Assembly (NCBI GenBank): GCA_019689695.1
Contig: JADGHA010000272.1
Span: 1-6,156 of the forward strand
Origin: Micromonosporaceae bacterium
Lineage (GTDB): Bacteria > Actinomycetota > Actinomycetes > Mycobacteriales > Micromonosporaceae
Length of the DNA: 6,156 nt
Reading direction: 5' to 3'
The stretch's first letter is position 1. Each line of letters opens with the position of its first letter. A program made the position numbers and the translations under genes. Below, piece after piece: positions 1 through 5,439 of this stretch. The notes below the pieces were generated by a model. That model worked only from the letters and a program-made list of their open reading frames with translations, did not search any database and had not been told where the DNA came from.

Positions 1-126
1 GAGCACCAGCACCGCCCCGACGCGGCTGCCGAGGCAACTGGCCCGCTCGCGCACGGCCATCGCGAGCCGCATGTAGTACTCGTCGCGCGCCATCCGCTCT
101 GCCGGGGACGTCTCCTTGCTCGGCAT
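1..126 (-). CDS. dCMP/cytidine deaminase family protein, N-terminal fragment (runs off the left edge)
   Basis: Only the first 42 codons are in the window; the gene continues past position 1. The translation has the family's typical opening: a DEYYMRLA helix, then RERASC and the strand GSRVGAVLVL. This matches the start of ComEB/deoxycytidylate deaminase proteins, Zn-dependent cytosolic enzymes that convert dCMP to dUMP for thymidylate synthesis. The catalytic HAE and PCxxC zinc motifs would lie outside the window, so substrate specificity cannot be judged. I chose the ATG at 126-124 because a GGGAGGGG Shine-Dalgarno lies about 5 bases upstream. An in-frame ATG at 150-148 would add eight residues but has a weaker ribosome site. 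The gene is divergent from the nitroreductase, across a 255-base gap. The family call is good; the exact enzyme is uncertain. Confidence 0.8.
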   Translation of the reverse strand, partial: MPSKETSPAERMARDEYYMRLAMAVRERASCLGSRVGAVLVL

Positions 127-179
127 CCGGGCCCCTCCCACGTGGCTCATGCCATCCCAACCATCTGCATCTGGGGTCG

Positions 180-185
180 ATAATA
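180..185 (-). promoter_or_regulatory. Possible -10 element for the dCMP deaminase-like gene
   Basis: Read on the minus strand, positions 185-180 are TATTAT, a five-of-six match to the sigma70 -10 box, in an otherwise GC-rich region. It would give a leader of roughly 45-50 bases before the start at 126. No good -35 box sits at standard spacing: the hexamer 17 bases upstream is GCGTTG. This is therefore only a candidate. Confidence 0.3.
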
Positions 186-289
186 CGCGATCAACCCGGA
201 CACAACGCCTCACGACCATGGGTGGGGACACGGTGTCGGGAAGCGGAGATAGGCGCTGCGACGTTGACGCAAGAAGAGGGCGGGTGCGA

Positions 290-361
290 CACGGAACCCG
301 TGGTCAGGGGCACGTGCCGTATCATGGAGCTGGCTCCCTACCACGGTTCGTGCACTGTGCA
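290..361. promoter_or_regulatory. Cluster of short inverted repeats upstream of the nitroreductase
   Basis: The 255-base gap at 127-381 holds no gene I can support. Just before the nitroreductase it contains three small dyads: CACGG-AAC-CCGTG at 290-302, GGAGC-TG-GCTCC at 326-337 and TGCAC-T-GTGCA at 351-361. In addition, 290-303 is nearly the inverse complement of 341-352 (CCACGGTTCGTG), so a larger hairpin enclosing the central dyad is possible. Operators for a repressor, or a structured leader, would fit. No regulator gene for it is visible here, and no convincing -10/-35 pair was found for the plus strand. Confidence 0.35.
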
Positions 362-381
362 TATGAGAGGAGATCGACATC

Positions 382-1254
382 ATGGGAGTAACGTCGGAGG
401 CGGGCGCGGTGCTGGAGCAGGTCCGAAAGGTGCGCCAGGTTCGCCAGTACCGGCCGGACCCGGTTCCGGCTGAGGCCGTGGACCAATTGCTGGAGATCGC
501 TCGGTGGACGGGTAGCTCCCGCAACACCCAGCCATGGCACTTCATCGTGATTCGTGATAAGGAGGCCCTGCGCCGGATCAGCCAGTTGCGTCCCCCGATC
601 AATTGGGTTGCGGACGCGCCGATGGCCATCGCGATCGTGCTCGACGGGGCGAACCAGCTCAGCGAGGCATACGACGAGGGCCGCGTCACCGAGCGCCTGC
701 TCATCGCAGCACAGGTCCTCGGGCTGGGAGGCGGGGTCGCCTGGTTCGAGCACGACCCAGTCGGCGTTGACGTGGAGCCAGCCGTGCCGGCACCTGTAGC
801 TCAGGAAGGTGCACTCGGTGGCGGCGTAGCTGTCGCGGACCTTGGCGCGGAACACGCTTGCGATCCGGTCGTACTCGTCCGCCGGCAGCCCCTCGGCCGA
901 CAGTACCAGCAGGACCGGGTGGATGTGGAGACGTCCGGCCTCCTGCTCGTCGGCCAGCAGTGCGGCCAGGCTCGCGTACGGGGCAACGATGACCGGGCGG
1001 AACCGGTTGAGCTGGGAGACTATGTCCGGCAGCAGCATGTGCACCGAGAGCACCTGGAGCGCCTTGCGGCCCCAGCGGCTCCTGCGCAGGCGCGCGGCGG
1101 CGACCGTCGAGGCGAAGTGGCCGCCCGTCGCCATGACCATGGACATGCGCCCGCTGCCGGTGAGGATCCTGACGACGTCGCCGACGCCAAGCCAAGCGCT
1201 CAGCATGCGCACGGCGAGGGCGTTGGTCACGGACAGGGTCCGGTCGTCCAGTAG
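382..1254 (+). pseudogene. Nitroreductase family protein, 3'-truncated (family match ends near 744)
   Basis: Residues 1-122 (382-747) are a clear NAD(P)H:FMN nitroreductase N-terminus. VRQYRPDPVP (residues 19-28) is the start motif with FMN-phosphate-binding arginines, SSRNTQPWHFIVI (45-57) is the signature SxxNxQPW motif, and TERLLIAAQVLGLGGGVAWF (103-122) is the core helix plus following strand. Such proteins are cytosolic flavoenzymes of about 185-200 residues. Here the resemblance ends at W121-F122. The frame stays open to a stop at 1252-1254 (290 codons), but that tail is simply the antisense of the ligase gene. The last 65-80 residues, including the second flavin-contacting part, are missing, so the product is probably non-functional. 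The start at 382 is supported by AGGAG at 368-372. The truncation coincides with the junction described at 742-750. Family call firm; substrate unknown. Confidence 0.8.
742..750. other. Left chimeric junction: nitroreductase joined head-on to a ligase gene
   Basis: At this point the plus-strand nitroreductase and the minus-strand adenylate-forming ligase both lose family resemblance. Both genes are cut in mid-domain and joined by their 3' sides. The bases TGGTTCGAG read acceptably in both: Trp-Phe at the end of the nitroreductase match on plus, and Leu-Glu-Pro at the end of the ligase match on minus. The breakpoint is therefore blurred by up to about nine bases of microhomology. No inverted terminal repeat, target duplication or transposase is visible. 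It may be a real illegitimate-recombination joint or an assembly chimera. Confidence 0.7.
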
Positions 1255-1656
1255 GAAGATGCGGGGCGTCCCGGTGGTGCCCGAGGTGGTGGCCAGCGTG
1301 TACCGGCTGAGGAACCGCTCCCCGATCCGGGCGGGGTCTTCAGCGAACGCGCGCGGTTTCTCGATCGTCACCGCGCGGTCGGTGGCCCACTCATCGAAAC
1401 GCGCCATGAGCCTCTTCTTGTCGGTCACCGGCAGCAGCGTGGGATCCTCGACCCGCTCCGGGAGGCCCTGGTACAGCTCGCCGTAGAAGGGCGAGTGAGC
1501 GCGCGCGAAGGCCACCAGCTCGGCGAGTCGAGCCCGCTGTCGCTGCGTGATCGCTGCCCGGCCTTGCTTTCTGGCTATGTACGTGTCGAATAGCAGCCAC
1601 AGGATACGCTCGCTCATGTCGGCACCTCCGAGATAGCTGGCTCAGCCGCGAGAGTT

Positions 1657-1676
1657 GGAGCCGCGATCGCGGCTCC
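1657..1676. repeat. 20-bp perfect palindrome in the divergent intergenic region
   Basis: Ten bases GGAGCCGCGA are followed immediately by their exact reverse complement, giving an uninterrupted 20-bp dyad. Half of the element (AGCCGCGA) is also present as a direct copy at 1644-1651. It lies in the presumed 5' leader of the ligase, 40-60 bases upstream of its start codon. A two-fold protein-binding site fits best, or a cruciform/hairpin in the leader RNA. No run of U follows on either strand, so it is not a classic terminator. Confidence 0.6.
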
Positions 1677-1678
1677 CT

Positions 1679-1695
1679 CGCCGCTCAGTGCGGCG
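1679..1695. repeat. GC-rich hairpin CGCCGC-TCAGT-GCGGCG
   Basis: This is a six-base-pair GC stem with a five-base loop, just beyond the 20-bp palindrome and immediately before the arsR promoter -35 box. The paired structures could insulate the two divergent transcripts or form part of the ligase leader. No T-tract follows, so a simple intrinsic terminator is not supported. Confidence 0.4.
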
Positions 1696-1701
1696 GCTCG
1701 C

Positions 1702-1730
1702 TTGACGGTGCGAACACTATAAATTATCAT
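1702..1730 (+). promoter_or_regulatory. Sigma70-type promoter of the metal operon
   Basis: A -35 box TTGACG (1702-1707) and a -10 box TATCAT (1725-1730) are separated by exactly 17 bases, and each matches the consensus at five of six positions. Transcription would start near 1737, about 37 bases before the arsR-like start at 1774. The region 1715-1755 is markedly AT-rich against its surroundings, as expected for a regulated promoter. Confidence 0.7.
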
Positions 1731-1743
1731 ATCACCAAGTGAT
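1731..1743. promoter_or_regulatory. Candidate ArsR/SmtB operator ATCAC-CAA-GTGAT
   Basis: A perfect 5-3-5 dyad begins directly after the -10 box and covers the expected transcription start. The AT-rich flanks (ATTATCAT on the left, TATACTA on the right) resemble the imperfect AT-rich dyads bound by ArsR/SmtB repressors. Binding here would block RNA polymerase, and the position upstream of its own regulator gene fits autoregulation. Protein assignment is by proximity only. Confidence 0.6.
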
Positions 1744-1747
1744 TATA
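1742..1747 (-). promoter_or_regulatory. Possible minus-strand -10 box (TATAAT) toward the ligase gene
   Basis: Read on the minus strand, positions 1747-1742 are a perfect TATAAT, overlapping the right half of the operator. No recognisable -35 sits 16-18 bases upstream, where the sequence is AGGCTC-like. If it is used, the same repressor site would control the divergent ligase gene as well. This is a weak candidate because AT-rich regions yield such hexamers by chance. Confidence 0.25.
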
Positions 1748-1773
1748 CTATCCATTTCGAGGAGGAGCCTGCG

Positions 1774-2103
1774 ATGGCTGTAGTCCAGGATCTGTCCCTC
1801 ACCCTGAAGGCCAAGTTCTTCCGCGGCCTGGCGGATACCTCGCGTCTCGCGCTGCTCGAAGCGCTTCGCTCCGGCGAGAAGAGCGTCTCCGAGCTCGTCG
1901 CGGACACCGGACTCTCACAGGCGAATGCCTCGCGCCACCTGGCCTGTCTCAAGGAGTGCGGCCTGGTGGCCAGCCGCCAGGAGGGACGCTTCGTCTACTA
2001 CGCGCTCGCTGACCCGCGGGTTGAGGACGTGCTGCGCGACGCCGAGCGCATCCTCGCGGACGTGGCGGCGCGGGTGTACGCGTGCACCCGCTATCAGGAC
2101 TGA
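1774..2103 (+). CDS. ArsR/SmtB family metal-sensing repressor, CmtR-like
   Basis: This is a complete 109-residue winged-helix repressor, a usual length for the family. KAKFFRGLADTSRLALLEAL (12-31) is the N-terminal dimer/helix region. SVSELVADTGLSQANASRHLACL (37-59) is the helix-turn-helix. GRFVYYALAD (71-80) is the beta-wing, and 82-103 is the C-terminal dimer helix. Cysteines occur at 58, 62 and 104 only: two in the recognition helix (HLACLKECG) and one in the tail. That is the arrangement of the Cd(II)/Pb(II) sensor CmtR of Mycobacterium (Cys57, Cys61, Cys102), so I infer soft-metal sensing with release from DNA on metal binding. The start is fixed by GGAGGAG at 1761-1767. The ATPase follows after 12 bases, indicating one transcript, and an operator candidate overlaps the promoter at 1731-1743. 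The family is certain; the metal is inferred. Confidence 0.92.
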   Translation: MAVVQDLSLTLKAKFFRGLADTSRLALLEALRSGEKSVSELVADTGLSQANASRHLACLKECGLVASRQEGRFVYYALADPRVEDVLRDAERILADVAARVYACTRYQD

Positions 2104-2115
2104 AGGGGGAGAACT

Positions 2116-4254
2116 ATGGCGACGACCGCCAAGCGCGGCAAGCAGCTCGATCTCTATGTGGCCAATCTCGATTGCGAGCACGACGCCGGCGTTATCGAGC
2201 GCGGCCTGGACGGCGTGCCGGGGCTCCTCGAGGTGAGGATCTACCCGAAGGCGGCCAAGGTCGTCCTCACCTACGATCCGGAGCGCACCTCCGACGAGAC
2301 GCTCAAGGAGCAGCTCCAGGCCCTCGGCTTCCCCCCGCAGCGGGGGCGGGCGCTGGCCGAGCCGCCGAAGCCCTGGCGCAACCCGAAGGTGCTGACCTCG
2401 GCCGCCTCGGGAGTCCTGCTGTTGGTCGGCTGGCTCGTCGGGCTGGCCGGCGTGCCGGAGCCCGTCTCGACCGGCCTCTACCTCGTCGCCATCGTCACCG
2501 GCGGCTACTTCTTCGGCCGCGAGGCGATCGAGGAACTGATCTTCGAGCGCGCGATCGGCATCGAGCTGCTGATGAGCACGGCGGCGGTGGTCGCGACGGC
2601 GATGGGCCAGGCCGCCGAGGGCGCGATGCTCGTCTTCCTGTACTCCATCTCGGAGGCCGCCGAGGGCTACACGGAGGACAAGACCCGCTCCGCCATCCGG
2701 GCGCTGATGGACCTGGCCCCGAAGATGGCGCTGGTGCGGCGGGATGGGCGCGAGGTGGAGATTCCGGTCGAGGAGCTCGCCGTCGATGATGTCTTCATCG
2801 TCAGGCCGGGGCAGGCCGTCGCCACCGACGGCGTGGTGCTCGTCGGCGAGTCCAGCGTCAACCAGGCGCCGGTGACCGGCGAGAGCGTCCCCGTGGAGAA
2901 GAAGCCGGGGGATATGGTCTTCGCCGGCACCATCAACGGCGAGGGCGCCCTGGAGGTCCGCGCGACGAAGACCTTCGCCGACAACACCATCGCCCGCATC
3001 ATCCAGATGGTCGAAGAGGCGCAGGAGCGCAAGGGCAAGAGCCAGCGCTTCATTGAACGTTTCGGCGGGCGCTACAGCCCGGCCGTCCTGCTCTTCGGCG
3101 TGCTGCTCGCCGTGGTGCCGCCGCTCGCCTTCGGCGCCCCGTGGGAGACCTGGATCACCCGCGCCACCGTCTTCATCGTGGCGGCGGCGCCGTGCGCGCT
3201 CGTCATCTCCATCCCCATCACCCTGGTGGCCGCGCTGGGCACCGCCGCCCGCAACGGCGTGCTGATCAAGGGCGGCGTGTACGTGGAGGAGTTGGCCAAG
3301 GTCAGGGTCGTGACGTTGGACAAGACCGGCACCATCACCCGCGGCGAGCCGGAGGTCACGGATGTCCTGCTGTGTCCGGATGGCGTCGCGGGCCGCATCA
3401 GCTCGTCAGATGAGTTGGTGGCCGTCGCCGCGGGCATCGAACGCCGCAGCGAGCACCCGCTGGCGCGCGCGATCGTCCGCTACGCGGAGGCCACGGGTGC
3501 AAGGCCGACGGAGCCAGCGGAATTCCGCGCCCTGCCCGGGGCGGGGGCAATGGCGCGGCTAGACGGAGCGACGGTGTACATCGGTAGCCCGGACCTGTTC
3601 CAATCACGGCTCGGCGTAGCGGTCGACGCGGTGCGGGAGGAGATCGAACGCTTGCAGGGCGAGGGGAAGACGGTGGTGCTGGTCGGCGACGAGCGGGGGC
3701 TCTGGGGGCTGGTCGCCATCCGCGACACCATCCGCCCGAACGCCCGCCAGGCGATCGCGGCGCTGCACGAGCTGGGCGTGAAGGTGGCGATGCTGACCGG
3801 CGACAACGCCCGCACGGCCCACGCCATCGCCCGCGAGGTGGGGATCGACGAGGTGTACGCCGACCTCAAGCCGGAGGACAAGGCGGCCAAGGTGCGCGAG
3901 CTCGCGCAGCAGCACGGGCACGTGGCGATGGTGGGCGACGGGGTCAACGACGCGCCCGCGCTGGCCGAGGCGACCGTCGGCGTGGCCATGGGCGCGGCCG
4001 GCACCGACGTGGCGCTCGAGACGGCGGACGTGGCGCTCATGGCCGACGACTTGGAGAAGCTCGTCTACGCGCTCCGCCTGGCCCGACGCACCCAGGGCGT
4101 GGTCAACCAGAACCTGGCCCTCTCGGCCGCGGTCATCGGCGCCCTGGTGGTAGGGGCGATCGCGGGCGTCTTCACCCTGCCGATCGCCGTGCTGGGGCAC
4201 GAGATCAGCGAGTTTGTGGTGATCGGCAGCGGCCTGCGCATGCTGCGCTCGTGA
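2116..4254 (+). CDS. P1B-type heavy-metal-translocating ATPase with APC membrane motif
   Basis: This is a complete 712-residue inner-membrane pump that would use ATP to export a metal cation. An N-terminal HMA-like domain (about 11-75) has only one cysteine (Asp19-Cys20; the usual second Cys is Asp23). Membrane helices follow. The actuator loop carries TGES (254-257). The metal-binding helix has Ala358-Pro359-Cys360 instead of CPC. The phosphorylation motif DKTGT starts at Asp402, the P1B-specific His-Pro is 447-448, TGDN is 561-564, and GDGVND is 607-612. All catalytic motifs are present. The last helix contains HEISEFVVIGSGLR (695-708), recalling the HEG-type motif of P1B-4 pumps rather than the MxxSS or Zn/Cd types. 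The cargo is therefore uncertain: the CmtR-like neighbour suggests Cd/Pb/Zn, while the membrane motifs lean toward P1B-4-like metals such as Co or Fe. AGGGGGAG at 2104-2111 sets the start. Confidence 0.93.
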   Translation: MATTAKRGKQLDLYVANLDCEHDAGVIERGLDGVPGLLEVRIYPKAAKVVLTYDPERTSDETLKEQLQALGFPPQRGRALAEPPKPWRNPKVLTSAASGVLLLVGWLVGLAGVPEPVSTGLYLVAIVTGGYFFGREAIEELIFERAIGIELLMSTAAVVATAMGQAAEGAMLVFLYSISEAAEGYTEDKTRSAIRALMDLAPKMALVRRDGREVEIPVEELAVDDVFIVRPGQAVATDGVVLVGESSVNQAPVTGESVPVEKKPGDMVFAGTINGEGALEVRATKTFADNTIARIIQMVEEAQERKGKSQRFIERFGGRYSPAVLLFGVLLAVVPPLAFGAPWETWITRATVFIVAAAPCALVISIPITLVAALGTAARNGVLIKGGVYVEELAKVRVVTLDKTGTITRGEPEVTDVLLCPDGVAGRISSSDELVAVAAGIERRSEHPLARAIVRYAEATGARPTEPAEFRALPGAGAMARLDGATVYIGSPDLFQSRLGVAVDAVREEIERLQGEGKTVVLVGDERGLWGLVAIRDTIRPNARQAIAALHELGVKVAMLTGDNARTAHAIAREVGIDEVYADLKPEDKAAKVRELAQQHGHVAMVGDGVNDAPALAEATVGVAMGAAGTDVALETADVALMADDLEKLVYALRLARRTQGVVNQNLALSAAVIGALVVGAIAGVFTLPIAVLGHEISEFVVIGSGLRMLRS

Positions 4255-4284
4255 GTCGGCGAGACGAACGCTCTGGAGCACGTC

Positions 4285-5439
4285 ATGCCCCGGACTGATG
4301 ACCACACGAGCGCACCGGTCTCGAGACGGAGCGGCGGGAACGCGGCGGTCCGACTCCTCCTGACGGCGCTGATCGTGGTCCTGGGGCTTGTCCTGCCGGG
4401 GATCGCCAGCGCGCACGCCTTCCTGGTGCGCACCACGCCGCGGCCGGGCGAGCGGCTGGGCACCAGCCCGCCGGCGGTCGTGCTCGACTTCAGCGAGCCC
4501 ATTGTATCCGGGTCGGCGCGGATCCCGGTCCGGACCAGCGATGGCGTCGCAGTCGCGCTCGGCCCGCCGGAGGAGCGGCGCGGTGGCGCCCAGGTCTGGG
4601 CCCCTCTACCGCCGCTGGACGACGCCATCTACCGCGTCGGATGGCAGGTGCTGGCCGACGACGGCCACGCCTCGGCCGGCGAGTTTGCCTTCGCCGTCGG
4701 GGCCGGCGGCGCAGTGCCGACGACCACGACCACATCGGGGGCGATATCCTGGCCCGATGTCGCGCTGAGCTGGCTGCTCCTCCTCGGCCTCGCGCTCGGC
4801 TGGGGCGGGCTGGCCAGCGAGGTGGTCGTCTGGAGCCCCGTGGTGGGACGCGGTGGCTTCCTCGTGCCACGTGCACCCGTGGCGTGGGGCCTGCTCCTAG
4901 CGCTGGCGGGCGCCGGCGGCTCCTTCCTCCTCCTAGCCGCCCGGGGAGGCACCGGGCCGGCTGCGGCGTTCGACCCCCAGGCCTGGCGGGCAGCGCTCGG
5001 CGGCCGGCCGGGCGCCATCACCGCCGTCGTCGGCGCGCTCGTCGCCTATGCCCTCTGGATACTCGCGCGGCCGCGGGCGCGCGCCTGGGCGCTGGCGCCG
5101 CTGGGCGTCGCCGTCCTCGCCACGGCCTGGCGCGGCCATCCCGGCGTCGCCGCCGAAGCGGGCCGGTGGTGGGAAGCGGTGGCGAACGGTCTGCACGTCG
5201 CCGGGGCGACGCTCTGGGTCGGGGCGCTGGTCCACCTTGCGCTCACCCTCCAGCGCGTGCGCGATGCCGAGCGGCGGTCAGCGCTCGCGGCGGCCGCGTG
5301 GCCCAACCGGTCGGCGGTGTCGTCTTACCCCATCTCCTTCGGCCGGTACTGGAGTGCCTCGGCGAGATGGGCGGGGGCGATGTCGTCGGCGCCCGCAAGG
5401 TCGGCGATGGTGCGGGCTAGTTTGAGCACGCGGTGGTAG
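4285..5439 (+). pseudogene. CopC-CopD fusion copper protein, truncated in the CopD membrane domain (family match to about 5300)
   Basis: A signal sequence (hydrophobic 22-40) ends in ASA, leaving His44 as the mature N-terminus. His44 and Asp126-Gly127-His128 are the expected Cu(II) ligands of CopC, whose domain spans 44-138 (FSEPIV, YRVGWQVLADDGH, GEFAFAVG). A Thr-rich linker (146-150) leads to the CopD membrane part with about five hydrophobic segments (roughly 158-182, 196-218, 245-261, 266-281, 303-322). CopD motifs GHPG (284-287) and LHVAGATLWVGAL (303-315) are present. CopC-CopD fusions resemble YcnJ and are linked to copper uptake or homeostasis; they run about 500 residues or more. Here family resemblance ends near residue 338 (about 5300). 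The frame then runs antisense into comM to a stop at 5437-5439, so later helices are missing. The gap from the ATPase stop is 30 bases, and GGAG at 4275-4278 supports the start. It is likely cotranscribed with the ATPase. Confidence 0.82.
5299..5325. other. Right junction: copD cut off just before the comM stop codon
   Basis: The CopD reading frame keeps its family character up to about residue 338 (alanine-rich stretch, 5287-5298) and then becomes low-complexity antisense of comM. The comM stop codon TAA (minus strand) is at 5327-5325, only about 25 bases away, and comM itself is intact at its C-terminus. No frameshift restores CopD: neither other forward frame continues with hydrophobic helices. 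No insertion-sequence ends or obvious repeats shared with the left junction are visible, and no terminator separates the convergent genes. Confidence 0.6.

Larger units (their letters stand above)
322..1617 (-). pseudogene. Phenylacetate-CoA ligase-like adenylate-forming enzyme, 3'-truncated (family match 742-1617)
   Basis: Residues 1-292 (1617 down to 742) look like the N-terminal domain of the PaaK/CoF-synthetase branch of the ANL superfamily, which activates a carboxylate as its acyl-AMP and usually passes it to CoA. RQRARLAELVAFARAHSPFY (27-45) is the typical opening helix, TSGTTGTP (111-118) is the ATP-binding loop, and SYAATECTF (263-271) is the adenine/acyl-binding motif. The segment ending HVNADWVVLEP (282-292) is also characteristic. 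Family members run about 420-450 residues with a mobile C-terminal domain. Here the frame continues to a stop at 322-324 for 431 codons in all. However, residues 293-431 are antisense of the nitroreductase, so the hinge and C-terminal domain are lost and activity is unlikely. The start is supported by GGAGG at 1625-1629. It is divergent from the arsR-like gene. Substrate unknown. Confidence 0.75.

Noticed and set aside
745..1254. The nitroreductase tail as a novel second domain
   Set aside because: The tail is exactly antisense to conserved ligase motifs, including the region encoding SYAATECTF, so its apparent sequence is a by-product.
842..1486. Plus-strand 214-codon frame within the ligase region
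   Set aside because: It is the antisense of the conserved ligase N-terminal domain, with Ser/Arg-rich low-complexity sequence, no family resemblance and no ribosome site.
1657..1695. Intrinsic transcription terminator
   Set aside because: The stems are GC-rich, but no T-tract follows on either strand, and the position between two divergent starts is wrong for a terminator.
2082..2789. Plus-strand 235-codon frame overlapping the arsR end and ATPase start
   Set aside because: It is out of frame with the ATPase, has Arg/Gly/Ala-rich composition and no recognisable fold. The HMA and membrane motifs are in the other frame.
3604..4416. Long minus-strand open frame (270 codons) opposite the ATPase
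   Set aside because: It is the antisense of conserved ATPase motifs. The translation is rich in Arg, His, Asp and Gly with no domain pattern, as expected from high-GC shadow frames.
740..5325. Insertion sequence or composite transposon carrying the metal genes
   Set aside because: No transposase, terminal inverted repeats or target-site duplication could be seen at the two junctions.
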